A program made the position numbers and the translations under genes. A stretch of 64,000 bases of DNA, taken from assembly GCA_010015745.1 (NCBI GenBank), contig ML978186.1, forward strand, positions 62,001 through 126,000, read 5' to 3'. The DNA comes from Setomelanomma holmii (Eukaryota > Ascomycota > Dothideomycetes > Pleosporales > Phaeosphaeriaceae). The notes under the pieces were generated by a model. The model was not told the DNA's origin. It saw nothing but the letters and a program-made list of their open reading frames with translations, and made no database searches. Position 1 is the stretch's first letter; each line of letters opens with the position of its first letter. Below, one piece after another: positions 1-11,339 of this stretch.

Positions 1-142
1 GAGGTAGACGAGCTATCAAGTATCAGCACAAGCAACTTGGCCGTAGTTGATAAGAACTCACGAATTCATGCTCGGTCCAAGCTGGCGCGGTTAAACCGCC
101 TGGGTTTCCTCTACGCTTCTTGGGGGTGTCGGCGTCAGACAT
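1..142 (-). CDS. Myb/SANT-like small nuclear protein, paralog A (5' part only)
   Basis: Only the beginning of this gene is in the window; it runs off the left edge. Exon 1 (142..62) encodes 27 residues beginning MSDADTPKKRRGN and ending WTEHEF; a GTGAGT donor at 61 and TAG acceptor at 13-15 define a 49-nt intron, after which four codons (LVYL) remain. The WT-x-x-E-[LF] core followed by L-V-x-L is the same exon-1/exon-2 junction seen in the two downstream paralogs at 521..1081 and 1357..1892, in the same strand and spacing, so this is the third member of a tandem family. The basic KKRR patch could be a nuclear localisation signal. Function is unknown; a Myb/SANT-type helix is inferred from the Trp-centred motif. 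Confidence 0.75.
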
Positions 143-297
143 GGTGGTTTGGCTGTAATTGTTGGGTAATGTAGTGTTCTGGAAGCAAGGAGAGAAGTGG
201 GATTGGAGTATAGAGATTAAAGGTTGGAAGAAGAAAAGTAGAAGGAGACATCGAAGTTCTTATATGCAGTAAAAGGGTACCTGATCGCGAAAGCCGG

Positions 298-354
298 CTT
301 CACCGTGAGTTGATCAGAAAGATTGCAAACTCATGAAGCGAGGTGAAGGTGAGT
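298..354 (-). promoter_or_regulatory. Conserved upstream dyad, copy 1 (paralog A)
   Basis: CTTCACCGTGAG at 298-309 is followed 44 bp later (start to start) by GGTGAAG at 342-348, giving an inverted CTTCACC/GGTGAAG pair. It lies 156 bp upstream of the paralog A start codon. The same 12-mer recurs at nearly the same distance upstream of the other two paralogs, while the spacer between the arms is not conserved. Likely a transcription-factor site or a conserved 5'-leader element; this is inference. Confidence 0.55.
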
Positions 355-520
355 ACTGACCCGCCGATCCTACTCCGCGAATGCAGGTCCAAGCTACTGG
401 AGGAAATGTTCCAAATTGCATCCTGCATAGCTTCAACGACTTACCTATCAGGCATCTGCCAAAGTCTAGTCCCTCTCCCTGCGTAAGTTTCGCATGTCGT
501 GAACGCCTTAGCCCACAACC

Positions 521-1081
521 TTAATTCCCAGTCTCCAATCCATCCTCTCCCTCGGGCTCATCCTTGACCTTGACTCCCTCATCAACATTTTCTAGCACTT
601 CAGCTGCTGCGTTCTTCTTGGCACGGCCACGCTTCTTTGCGCTAGCATCTCCTTCATTCTCCTCGCCATCAGCCTTGCCCTTTCGCTTGCGAGGGGTTGA
701 CTTGGGAGTTCCGTCGCCGTTCGCGGCCTTCTTATTGGGCGTGCTCTTGACAGGGTTACCATTGCCAGCCTTGATGGCCTCGATCTCGTCCTTCATGTTG
801 CGCTTGAGAGCATTGATCTTCTGGCGAAACCCGTTGGCATTGCGGCCTGGTGGGCATGCAGCTTCCTAGATGCGTGTGAGTAGTTGGCAACATAGTGCCG
901 AGAGGCTGGATCATACCGTGTACTGGAGCGTAGCATTGGAGTATTCGAGAGTTTTGACAAGCGATACGAGCTATTGAGGGTCAGTTTTGAGGCGCGGCTT
1001 GAAGGTAGAGATACTTACAAGCTCTCTGTCGGTCCATCCGACCGGCTTGCCACCCTTGGGCTTTGTTTCATTGTCTGACAT
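521..1081 (-). CDS. Myb/SANT-like small nuclear protein, paralog B
   Basis: A 153-residue protein from three exons: 1081..1019, 970..917 and 865..521. Both introns have GT-AG ends (48 and 51 nt). The N-terminal half has GWTDREL, L-V-x-L and a CPPGRNANGFRQKINALK segment, which looks like a short Myb/SANT-type helical module beginning with a conserved Trp. The C-terminal half is low-complexity and highly charged (repeated STPRKRKGK and KKRGRAKK patches, then an acidic tail), typical of nuclear or chromatin proteins; KKRGRAK resembles an AT-hook core. It is the middle member of a tandem triplet; exon 1 and exon 2 have exactly the same lengths as in paralog C (63 and 54 nt). I do not know a described function. 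DNA binding is inferred from composition and the Trp motif only. Confidence 0.8.
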
Positions 1082-1240
1082 GTTGACGGTGCTGTCACAA
1101 GAAGATAATGTTTCGTGGAAATGGTGTTGTGACTGTTCTTGCAAGGACGGAAATGATATAACTTGATGAGGGCTTTTAGAAGAGAGGAAAGGACCAGCTA
1201 CTTACATCCTTGCCCAGTTTGTAGCGCACTGCTGCGCCAA

Positions 1241-1296
1241 CTTCACCGTGAGCAAATTGTAAAATGAAAAGGCGTCAAACGAGGTGGAAGGTGGGT
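1241..1296 (-). promoter_or_regulatory. Conserved upstream dyad, copy 2 (paralog B)
   Basis: CTTCACCGTGAG at 1241-1252 and a GGTGGAAGGTGGG arm starting at 1283. It lies 160 bp upstream of the paralog B ATG. Copies 2 and 3 share the 17-mer CAACTTCACCGTGAGCA. Confidence 0.55.
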
Positions 1297-1356
1297 CCAG
1301 AAACGCCATCGCTCGAGTAATCCCGCAACGTGCATCTTTAGGATACCTTAATGTAT

Positions 1357-1892
1357 CTAGATCTCAGCTCCCGAGGCCAGCTCACCCTTAGGCTCTTCCT
1401 TGATCTTCATCTCCTCAGGCTCTGAACTCGCGTTCTTCTTGGAACCTCCACGCTTCTTTGTCGACTCATCCTCGCCGTCGACACCGTCGTCGTTGGATTT
1501 GCGTTTGCGTAGAGTGGACTTGGCCGAGCCATCTCCGCTCTTGTTCTTGAACGCTGGGGCGTCTGACAAAGGCTGACCGGAGTTGATCGCATCAAGCTCG
1601 GGCTTGAGGTCCTTCTTAAGCGCGACGAACTTCTGTGAGAAGCCTTTCGCAGTGCGACCAGGTGGGTATGCTATGTTCTGATTGGCATGAGTCACCGGAA
1701 GCTTGAAGAAATTGGAAGTACACGTACTTTGAAGTCGGGTTGGACGCCGGACTTCTCGATGATGTTCATGAGGCATAAGTACTTGTGGCGTGTTAGGTAT
1801 AGCACACTAGACACCGAGGCAAGACTCACGATCTCGTGCTCGCTCCAGCCTATAGCCTTCTTGGGCGCTGCATTGTTCGCGTTGTCAGACAT
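1357..1892 (-). CDS. Myb/SANT-like small nuclear protein, paralog C
   Basis: A 145-residue protein from exons 1892..1830, 1781..1728 and 1677..1357. Exon 1 ends GWSEHEI, exon 2 encodes 18 residues beginning YLCLMNIIEKSG, and exon 3 begins NIAYPPGRTAKGFSQKF, which aligns with the CPPGRNANGFRQKI segment of paralog B. The C-terminal part is charged, with STLRKRKS and STKKRGGSKK basic patches and an acidic end, as in paralog B. The first intron would end CAAG, an uncommon acceptor, but the exon-2 length matches paralog B exactly, which supports it. Divergence from B is large at residue level although the exon structure is fixed, so the duplication is old. Function unknown; nuclear role inferred. 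Confidence 0.78.
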
Positions 1893-3072
1893 CGCTTGCT
1901 GAGATAGTTAATGAGGCCGAAATGTGTGGCTGTAGCGATTCAAGCGTAGGTTTTCCGTCATCGGAGAAGGTAGGTGAGCTGGAGAAGACGTCGAGAAGCC
2001 AGCCGTACTGTGGATATTTGTATCTTGTCTGTGGTCCAGAACTTGATCAACTTCACCGTGAGCAGCTTGGGCAGATTGTGGATGCCATTGTGAGAGTGAA
2101 GGTGAGTCTCAATTTCTTGACAACCAGCATTCGCATCGTGCGATTCTGCGTCTCATCCTGTTTTGCTTTCACCTGGGTCCAGGGTCGAAAACACAAGGGA
2201 GCAATGCTATCCGAACCCATCGGCTGCGTCAAGCTCTCTTGTATACAATCTTGTGGGCGAGATAAGTCGATCGTACGTTCTGACGTATGGAGATCACGTC
2301 TGCCGAATGTGCAGAGCATAATTGGCAAAGTTGTTGTGAATGTCGTCAGTTGTTCTCACATATCAACCCCAGCCGTTCGTTCTTTCGACCGCCACTTCCC
2401 ACCAGCCACACCCATCCCTCCGATCCGATCCGCCACACCGACGCCCATCTGGCATGTGAAGCGCACGCACATGTATCGGGTGGGTCCGGGGTAACTCAGC
2501 TGCATCCAAACCGTCCGACCAGGCCTTCGGGTACGCGCATCTGGGGAACGGGAAGACCAAGTCGCAAGCTTGCCTTAATTGGGGTTGGCGTAAAAGCTTG
2601 TTGATATCGTGAATTCATGTAGTGTGTGCGGGACCGCAGGGCGGTGTGCTGTGGAGTCGAGGGTCGCATGGTGCGTTATTGGGTGGCTGTTGAGATGCGC
2701 GAGACGGGGAGCGGATCCGGAGACATGGATGGGGAACCGGAAGGTGTGTCAGTGGAGATGTGCTTGGGAGAAATGGGTTGAGGTCAATCAGGCGTTACTG
2801 TTGCGTTAAAAGTTTGACTTCTGAAGATGAAGAGTGTATAGGCAGATATAGCATCATCTCATCATATTACTTCCAGGCACTGAGAGCCCTTTTGGTGTCT
2901 AAGTGTACTACAGGTATTGACGGGAAGGAAGGGGGTGTAGTAGGGTATCAAACCCATCCCTCCCGAGGGAACATTTCCATGTCCCTGAGCCAAGTCTATT
3001 TTTTGATGACTCAAGAGGAAGAGTCATAATTCCCAAGGCGCCATGCACAAGCTAAAAAAGCAAAGCGAGTCA
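1893..3072. other. Intergenic stretch without recognised gene
   Basis: Between paralog C and the 3' end of the malic enzyme gene. Apart from the dyad at 2051-2107 I see only short overlapping frames on both strands (for example 1922..2494 plus), which have no recognisable domain and no convincing splice pattern. The stretch probably holds the paralog C promoter and the 3' UTR of the malic enzyme gene. Confidence 0.5.
2051..2107 (-). promoter_or_regulatory. Conserved upstream dyad, copy 3 (paralog C)
   Basis: CTTCACCGTGAG at 2051-2062 and AGTGAAGGTGAGT at 2095-2107, again 44 bp apart start to start, 159 bp upstream of the paralog C ATG. The second arm is an imperfect inverted copy of the first. 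Confidence 0.55.
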
Positions 3073-5133
3073 TTACAAGTGCGCAACACCGTTCGAGATG
3101 TGGCTGACTCCATTGGCGAAGCCGTTGGTTCCCGAAGCGGTCGCAATGAACTGGTTAACTTCATCGCCGACATTCTCGCGCTCGTTGAAGGGGTCGTACA
3201 TCTTCTCCTTGATGAAGGCATCGAGTGATGCATCATCGAGGTTCCGCAGCTCGGTAGCACGGTCAACGCCGTTCTGTTGTGCAGCGCGGATGACACCACG
3301 AGTTACAACCACAGACACTTCGCGAATGCGGCGAATGTCGGGGTACAGCCAGCCATCGGCGACCTCCTGCTTGTTGAGGGAGGTAGACAATGATTCTGCG
3401 GAGGCATAGATCATGTCTTGGGTGATGGATACGGCTTGGGAGAGAATTGCACCAAGACCGATACCAGGGAAAACATACATGTTGTTTCCTTGACCGGGAG
3501 TAAGGATCTTGTCCTCCCAATCCATTGCCGGGAACGGAGAGCCGGAGGCAAAGAGGCAGCGACCTTCAGTGTTGATAACGGCCTCCTCGAATGTGCACTC
3601 GGATTTGCTTGAAGGGTTTGACAGAGGGAAAATGATAGGCCTGTCATTCAGCTTGGCCATCTTTTGCAGGATGTCCTTGTTGAACGCGCCGCCAATCGTG
3701 GACAGACCCATTAGAATAGTGGGCTGTACGTAGTCGATCAGGCGAGCCAGAGATTGGTATTGACGGCCATTGTTGTCGTCTCGTGCGAAGTAGACCTTGT
3801 GGTCGGCGAGTTTGTCGCCACGGTCTGCTGTAACGAGGCCGTTTGAATCGACGAACCAGAACTTGCGGCGAGCCTCCTCCTCCGTCAAGCCCTCCTTCTT
3901 GAAAAACTCGACAATTTGCTTTGCCACTCCAACACCAGCACTGCCGGCACCGAGGAAGATAGCCTTGTGATCCTTGACAGGTACGCCGGAAGCCTTGATG
4001 GCATTGATGAAACCGCCAACAATGACAGCGCCAGTGCCCTGGACATCATCGTTGAACATGCTGTAGCTGTTCTGGTAGCGCTCCAGGGCAGGGAATGGGT
4101 TCTTGAAGTCTTCGAACTGGATGACGATGCTATCACACGATCAGTTTCCTGTTTCGTAAAATCCTATGGATGACTCACTTTGGCCACTTATCCGTGAGAG
4201 CAGCCATGAGCTCGTCGAGAAACTCCTTCTCCTCCTCTGCGGTAACCTTGGGCCTCCTGGATCCCATGTAGAGCGGGTCGTCTCGCAGAGCCTGGTTGTT
4301 AGTTCCGAGATCGAGCGTCAGAGGCAAAGTAGCATCTGGCCTAATACCAGCGCAGGCAGTGTACAGAGCCAGCTTGCCGACAGGAATACCCATGCCATTC
4401 ACACCAAGGTCACCAAGACCTAAGATACGTGAGCCATCCGTCAAGACGGTTATGTCGACCTTGTGAGGCCAATTGTCGAGGATCTGGCGGAGGTGGCCAC
4501 GATCGCTGAATGACAGGTACATGCCCTCAGGCTGTGTCCAGATCTCGTGCCATCGTACGCAGGCTTCGCCGACGGTCGGGGTATAAATCAGAGGGGTCAA
4601 TTCCTGCAAGAGTCAGCTAGAGCCGTATTTGCATGATATGATGCTCATGTACCTTGATGTTCTGGGACAAGAGTCTGTAGAACAGATGTGGGTTTGTGGC
4701 TTTGAGGTGGACGAGGTACTGGAACTTCTCGATTGGCGTAGTCTTCATTGCGAGGAGCCGAAGGCCTGAGCATGATGAGCTCACGTTCCTGGTGCTATTG
4801 TGACTCGAAAGTTACTCACATCGCTGACTCTGAACCTCGAAGCTTTCCACGGCTGGAGGAGTCAGACCATATGTTCCAAGGTACTTGCGAACATCGGCTG
4901 GGTTTGCAGAGTCAAAGTCTCCACTCCTGTGTGGGCGTCAGTTGTGTATTGGCTGTAATGCACAGAACAGCATACGTGGTGCTCAACTGCCTGGGCAGCG
5001 CTGGTCGAGTAATGGAAGGCATTGTGTCAGTTGCTACGGAAGCCATGTAACGTCTGAAAGTGGGATTGCGAAGAGGAAGTTGGAGTGCCGACGAAGGAAG
5101 AGCGGCTTTTATTAGCGGACGGAATCGTTGCAT
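3073..5133 (-). CDS. Malic enzyme (malate dehydrogenase, oxaloacetate-decarboxylating), probably mitochondrial
   Basis: Oxidatively decarboxylates malate to pyruvate with reduction of NAD or NADP. Five exons (5133..4976, 4926..4820, 4765..4653, 4603..4179, 4129..3073) join in frame to 619 residues, a normal length for eukaryotic malic enzyme. Family landmarks are visible: YTPTVGEAC near residue 135 (active-site Tyr region), FNDDVQGTGAV (metal/active-site block), a dinucleotide-binding FLGAGSAGVG glycine motif, and GLSTIGGAF/FPLSNPSS in the C-terminal NAD-binding domain. The first 50 residues are basic, Ser/Ala-rich and poor in acids (RFRPLIK, NPTFRRYMAS), consistent with a mitochondrial presequence. 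The start is the first in-frame ATG; an alternative ATG at 5046 (MASVATD) would remove most of the presequence. Cofactor preference cannot be told by eye. Confidence 0.95.
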
Positions 5134-7248
5134 TGAAGGAGCTGAGGCAATCTGCTACCGCGGCCTGGACAAAAGAAATAGGAACTGACACCGCCTGGAG
5201 TTTTGGGCACCACGCAGCTCCAATCGGAAGTGTGCTTCTTCCGCGGCGGGGGACCGAAAGCGCTTGTGGTCAAGATTTGGACTTTTTGGGCGCAGGGTCG
5301 GCGCGAGTCAAGTTACATGGATCGGGAAGAAACGGACGAGCGCCGCTCACCGTTGGACCGTGCACCCTAGCCCCAGTATACCGCCTGTATCCTCTTTTTC
5401 AAGATATATCCTCGCGGGGGTATACGCGCAGCTTTAGAGACGTAACTGTACGTAGTGTATATATGCTCGGAGGGCTTCACTACCTTGTAGTTTTGTCGAC
5501 AGCCTGGCTTACAAGCGTGAAAGCCATCAGCTGAGAGTGAGAGAAGATCTTACCCATTCCACGAAGCTAGTATACCTGTCTCGTGCGGACCCGTGTGTCT
5601 CTTAGGAAGTCTCAAGCTATCATCTAGTCATCTACTGTCTGGCGCTGTCACATTTGTTGCCTGAGGGCCACTGCCGCTCAGGGTTTCCGAGACGCCTTCC
5701 GTAAGATGCACGAGAGCACGTCCATTGCGACGACAATAGGAGACTGCACGCCATTAATAATAAGAGCGAAATCGTATGTCGCCCTGCCACGCCGTCGTTT
5801 AGCACTGACGGGGCTAAAATCCCTCTCGATAACTACTAGTGCTCGAGGCGAGGACGGATGTTACTGTGCAGCGTAATTTGGGTTGCTTGCTGAGGAAGCG
5901 GGCGAGACTAGATTCACACACAGCAGCCTGAGTGGCCGCGTACTTCTCTCAGACGGGAAATCTTGTCGACGTGCAGATGGGCGCGTGCGGCATTTTTGGC
6001 GGAAGCAGATCGGCAGCCTCCCTTGCATTCGCTTACTGCCGTTGGCCAGGGCTGAATGTTCTCGAGGTGGCTAAATCCCGGGCCATTCAGCGAAGGATGA
6101 ACACGATGGGGAAAGGGCCGAAAGTCCTGTCGCTCGAGTTCCGAGACGGGTAACACTCTTGTGCGACTCCAAGCTGCTGACTGCGGGGTTCGGGTCGTGA
6201 ACAATATAACTTCGGAACAGCATGTGAAGTCAAAGCTGCGGTTGCGGTTCGTTCCGACCAGGACAGACCATCCTGGAGTTTCCAAGTGTGTGGGTGTGGG
6301 GAAAGCTTGGTAGCTTGGCCTCTATCATTCCTGGTATGGACAAAATGGGCGGTAACTTTCCCAGTGCGCACACAGATTGGTGAGCACGCGATCTCAATTT
6401 TGGAACGCCGCATATGCCGATTACACCTTTGGTTCACTTCATCTTCGTTCAACATGGACACCATCATCCAGAACTCGACGACTAATTGGGGCACAACTAG
6501 GCTCCATGCCTCGTCAACTGCATGCGGCTGCAAGAGCGGAGAGCTTTGAGTCAATTCCTGCCGGATGGGTTGCGGTAAGAGAGTCTTCTGTCTTCAATCT
6601 GGACAGACCCAATGTCGCCACAATCGTCGTTATGTGCATCTCCCGCATACTACGATGCAGCAATCGAGGGAGCTGTGGCTTCCAAGATGACAATGCGAGC
6701 ATCCACATGGAGTGCGTTGACCTGCTTCGTCCATTCGCTAGACTTCGTGCGCGTTGTGCGTCAGTAGCTCTCTTAAATAGCAAGCTAGTGGTAGTTCAAC
6801 ACGTCTTGCATTGCTGCAAAGCTTTCAAGGAAGCTTGAAGAGTTGCCCGCCAGTGGTCGTGGACTGAGCACCCAAACCACGCGCGTATGGTGTAATCTGC
6901 ACTCGCACTCACTGAACGACAGTTTGCATGCCATCCGATCAATGACACTCTTGACAGCACCTACAGATGTTGCGAAGCTGTCAAAATCTGGGTTCTTGAA
7001 CGTTAGGCAGGTCAAAATCTTGGCGCATGTGGAGAAAGATCATCCCGCAACGACAGGGGCTAGCTTACCCATGCATGACGTCGCCGCGTAGACTCGACTC
7101 TAGTAATTCATGCGTCACCCGTGCCGCAAACCTGGAAGCCTAGTCCATTGAGCTGCGAGGTTCAACAACTTCGTCTTTGATATCAACGACATAGATTGCA
7201 CACTGGCAGTCAAGTCACAGTGCATCAGATCCCCCACTCGCCCAACAG
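5134..7248. other. Long intergenic region, nothing recognised
   Basis: About 2.1 kb between the malic enzyme 5' end and the divergent HAM1-like gene. Open frames of 120-155 codons exist (5085..5534 plus, 6087..6554 minus, 6377..6838 plus) but they overlap each other on opposite strands, show no domain and no conserved-looking composition. Probably the shared promoter region; it may also contain unrecognised non-coding RNA. Confidence 0.4.
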
Positions 7249-9569
7249 ATGTCTTCATGCCTCGGCTTCGGCCGCAAACGCGACGATGAGCACCAGCCGT
7301 TGCTCCCACAGGTGAGCTTCCACTCATTGGTGATGGACCACAACAGGTATATACTAACATACATAGTACCGAGATGATACCGTTCTGCAGAGAGAGGTCC
7401 ACCAGAAGCTTCACTCGTATCAGATGATAAAAGCCCTCACCCTGGGTTTCATGCCATCAAACGAGCAGGTCAACACCAATCTACGGAGCTTGCTAGCTGC
7501 AGACATTCTGAACCCTGATAATCCAGATCTCAGTGATTCAGGTCGGCTACTGGTCAAGTTCACGAAGCAGTGGCTCCACCAATTCATCGATTTGCTGCAG
7601 CACAAGAATGGTCAAGACCAGATACAGGACTTCATCTGGTATCTCACCAAGGCCAGAATCTCAGTAGACGTACAGGACATCGCACGTCGCACAACAAAGT
7701 CGAGAGCTAAGGCAGACGCAACCGCTGGTAAGCTGATAAGCGTCTCAACAATCCAGAGCTGACATGTCGTAAGCCTACGCGAGCCTTCAAACAGTCGGGT
7801 CGCTCCTCCTCACCAACACCGACTTCCGAATCTTTCTCTCGGACCTCAATACTGTCGGCCGGGAAGTCTTCAGAGACAGTGCCTTCACGCTTTCCAACGT
7901 CGCCAAGAAGGCAGGAAAGAAGATCGAGCCATCACAAGAAGAGCAGAAGGCGCTCAAGGAGCCAGGAGCAGAGCATCCACCTCCTTCCGCACAAGAACTT
8001 GAGGATGAGGTCACAGAGGTGGCCAAGGTCGTCGGTAACGGTGTCGCAAAGGTTGCGAAGAGGGCAGAGAACAGTACACTGGACAAGCTGCAAGGTGAAG
8101 AGGGTGACTCGTTGCTCTTCCGCCTCAAAAAGACTGTCACGAACCTGCGACAGAAGCGAGACTACTCGGATTCTGTCTCGACACTCTCTTTGCTTTTGAA
8201 GCGTTATGCCATGGCATACTCGCGCACCGTGGAGGACGCTGTGAACACGATCCAGGATGACGTGGAACCAAATCCCGCAATGGAAAAGGCAGTGAAGAAT
8301 TTCTGGACATTCTTAAGCTCATTCGGAGACCATGAGGAGTGGAAGAAACTCGAGGACGCTTTCCACAAAGTCCTAGAGCACTCCAAGAACGATCCCGAGT
8401 TCGAGGACCTGCTCACAGACATTGGAAACTCGCTGCAGAAACTACTGACCGACCCTGACTTCTTCGACCATGCTGAGGAGAAGTTTCAAGAGCTCCGACA
8501 GAAGTCTAAGGACGTAGGCACCGAGTCGTCTCTTCGACAGGATGTGGATGTCTTCTTCGGGCAGGCCCAGAACACCTTCTTGTCCGTCACCCGCGACGAG
8601 GACATTGCGAAACTCATTAAGTCCACTTGCAGAATCTGGGGCATACTCTCGCCAAAGCATAGTTTGGCCAACCAAGACCTGATCCAGGATAGCATCAATG
8701 TCTTCGTTCCCCTCCTGATCCAGTACATTCAGTACATCCCTATTCCTCGCCTCGAAGTCTCCACACCTGAGGTTGACATTCTCCTCGAGAACCTGATCAT
8801 CGAGCCCGGCAAGACAGTCAATCACACCTCCTTCCTCCCTTTCCGCTTCCGCGTCGAAACATACAACGACTTCGAACTTCGCAAGGCTCGCTTCCGTGTT
8901 GCGTCCAAGGTTACATCGAAGTTCACCATCAAGATTGATGGCCTCTCCATGCGCGCCGACGAGATCGGCTTCCTGATGCGCGCACACTCTGGTCTCCTTC
9001 GCCTCGCCGACGAAGGTATCGCATCCTTCCAGCTCGACGAGCGCGGCATCGACATCCATCTCGACGTCGAAATAGCAAAGGAGAAGATGGAGCAAATCCT
9101 CACTCTCCGCGCCGTCCGCGTGCACATTCACAAGCTTAGCTACACCCTGCGCAAGTCCAAATTCTCTCTTCTTGGCTGGCTGTTCAAGCCCCTTCTCCGT
9201 CCCATCATCCGCAAGGTCATGGAGAGGCAGATGGCGAAGGGTATCGCAGACGGCATTCACGCTGCGAACCGAGAGCTCTTGTTCTTCCGCGAGAGGTTGA
9301 GGGCGACTAGGATCTCGGATCCGGATGATCTCAAGACGTTCTTCAAGGCTATCATGACGCGCTTGACCCCGGCTGATGATCCGGATCTGTATACCAGGGT
9401 TGGTGTCGCGCCAATGGGCAAGGGTGTCTTCGCTGGTAAGTATGCGCCCGGAAGTGTGGTCAAGCTCTGGGAAGAGGAGGGTCGACGTGCGGAGGAGAGG
9501 ATTGATGATTGGGATGAGGGTGGTTGGAGGAACGATGTGTTTGATCTTCATACGCAGATGTTGTCTTGA
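7249..9569 (+). CDS. HAM1-like (former DUF4449) fungal protein
   Basis: A 739-residue protein from exons 7249..7311, 7367..7727 and 7774..9569. The short first exon encodes MSSCLGFGRKRDDEHQPLLP and continues YRDDTVLQREVHQKLHSYQM, the typical opening of fungal HAM1-like N-terminal proteins, which fixes the start. The first intron has a clear ACTAAC branch point at 7352. The N-terminal half is helical and charged (HAM1_N type); the last third, from about residue 500, with repeated LSMRADEIGFLMR and DEGIASFQLDERGIDI-like segments, corresponds to the HAM1_C domain and resembles lipid-binding BPI/TULIP-like folds. The family is fungal and poorly characterised; I know it from domain databases and would not assign a reaction. 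The second intron ends in GTAAG, an unusual acceptor, but the joined frame reads ATAAYASLQTVGSLL as expected for the family. Confidence 0.88.
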
Positions 9570-9894
9570 GCTTCTTGATTTGCAAAAGCTTCTACGATTA
9601 CGGGTTATAAGTTTTCCATGGGTTCCACGAATTTAGTCACAGCAAAATGGGTCTGGGTCTGGAGTCTCAGCGATTTTTTTCAGAAATTGTATTTGTAGTA
9701 CGAGTACATAATGTCTGCATGCATATTTTTGTCAAACCATATGCCTTCTTTTGGTGTTTGCAACTCCCAGAATGCCCGTCAGGCCAGGACGTGATTCTAC
9801 CCAACCTGAACCTATGTTACAGCATGCTAAGCACCCCTAAACTAATCCCCTCACGACTTGACATCCCCCCTCCTCCTCTGTACATGTTCATTGT
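9570..9894. other. Convergent 3' intergenic region
   Basis: 325 bp between two convergent genes (HAM1-like plus, OST3 minus). It should contain both 3' UTRs and polyadenylation sites. No gene or repeat seen. Confidence 0.5.
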
Positions 9895-10942
9895 CTAGAA
9901 AGGAGGCAGCCAAAACTGATAACCACCGTTCTTCACCCTGAAGACACTGAGGAGAAAGCTGTACATGCACAGCAACACACCACTCCACACAAAGACAGCA
10001 AATTGCTGAGCCCGCGCATCGGCGATACGAGGTACCTTGAGCGCCAGCGAGATGGTCGCAAAGGCGAGAACGCCATAGATGGCTGCAATGATCTGTGATT
10101 CGAGACCGAACTGGTTGCTGAAGCCGCCAGCAAAGTATGTAATGCCGCCCTTGCCATCGCCTGAGACGTAGGGTGTCTTCCTAATGTGGTTGAACATGTG
10201 TCCGCTAGTGAATAGCAGCACGGCGATCAAGCTAAACGCAGCCCAGAGGTTGCGGTTCTGCAGGATCGGAGTAAGGTATGGCCAAGCAACGGCAAGGGCC
10301 GTGATCATACCGAGCACGATGATGGTGACCGAGATGATCTTGACCCAGTTGATGGGGCGCGAGATGGCAGGCTTGGGGGCATCGGCAGGGACTTGACGCG
10401 CGATCCAGGCGTGGATCTGCTCAGCGGATTGCGGGCCGTTTGTGAAGTCGAAGCGAATGGGCTGCGTGTCGACTTTCGCATTGGGACCGATGGTGGGGTG
10501 GAAGAAGAGGAGTACGGGTGCGGTTTGAAGCATCATCTGCTCAAGGTTAGCTCCCTTTTCCCGATTCAAGGGACAACTTTGGTAATCTTACCGACTGGAA
10601 AGTGTTCTTGCCATCATTAAAGTCCAATGTGCCAAACAGCAGTCTGCCCTCGGCATTCTTATCACCTTTCGTCCAACTCCTGCCCAATAGATCCCAATCA
10701 GGCTGAAAATTCCTGCAAAGCTCGCATCCAAATCTTGTCTCCAGAGCAGTAAGCAAAACAGCAACCGAGTAGTCCCTCGGCGCCTTTGTTAGCTGCCCGT
10801 AGCTCGCATCGTCAAGCTTCAGAGGTCCGCCAGCCAAGAGCGATTTCGCGCGGAGGTCTGTGAAGCGGTCGCCTGTGGATTTCTTAGCTGCAAGAGCTGT
10901 GAACGGCAGCAAAGATGCTGTCAGGAGCTGTAGCCACCGCAT
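9895..10942 (-). CDS. OST3: Oligosaccharyltransferase subunit Ost3/Ost6 family
   Basis: A subunit of the ER oligosaccharyltransferase that N-glycosylates nascent secretory proteins; Ost3/Ost6 use a lumenal thioredoxin-like domain to hold cysteine-containing substrates. Two exons (10942..10592, 10536..9895) give 330 residues, the usual size. Seen directly: an N-terminal signal peptide (MRWLQLLTASLLPFTALAA), a thioredoxin-like domain with a CxxC motif in ETRFGCELCRNF near residue 75, then four hydrophobic segments from about residue 185 onwards (around VKIISVTIIVLGMITALAV, LWAAFSLIAVLLFTSG, IIAAIYGVLAFATISL and FAVFVWSGVLLCMYSFLL). HMFNHIRKTPY between the second and third is typical of the family. 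It shares a 397-bp divergent promoter region with the coiled-coil gene at 11340. Confidence 0.93.
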
Positions 10943-11339
10943 TGTGTCAGATGAGGCGTAGTGTGGGTGGTTGCGGTGAGCTGCTGCGGGACAGGTGATG
11001 CTTGGTGAACGTGGCCTTGACCTCGCTCGGAGGTCGGAGAGTGCGTAATCGCGCTAAGACAGCAGGGGTGTGGGAGCGTTGAAGATGCGCTCCTCCATGT
11101 GTGCCTCCATGTTGCAACAACACTCTTGAGACTTTGTTGTGATGAGGGTGTTCTGTTGTTCTTCGTAACCTCGAACCTAGCATTCTTCTAAACAATTTCG
11201 CGACTTCGAAAGCTGATGTGGTTTGCTCCACTCACTGACTTTCGTTGTTTGTTTACACCCAGTCGCGTCCAACTCAAGCCCCTCCTGACTCGAACACCTA
11301 CACTTCAATCATACGCGTATCGTTGAGCAGAATTACATT
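10943..11339. promoter_or_regulatory. Divergent promoter region (OST3 and coiled-coil gene)
   Basis: 397 bp between two head-to-head start codons. No canonical TATA box is evident; it is GC-mixed sequence. A divergent arrangement is seen; co-regulation is not implied by anything I can see. Confidence 0.45.

Noticed and set aside
5085..5534. 149-codon plus-strand frame
   Set aside because: It overlaps the 5' end of the malic enzyme gene in antisense and has no recognisable content.
8442..9551. 369-codon minus-strand frame
   Set aside because: It is antisense to the long HAM1-like exon, which has recognised domain content and introns; the minus frame is its shadow.
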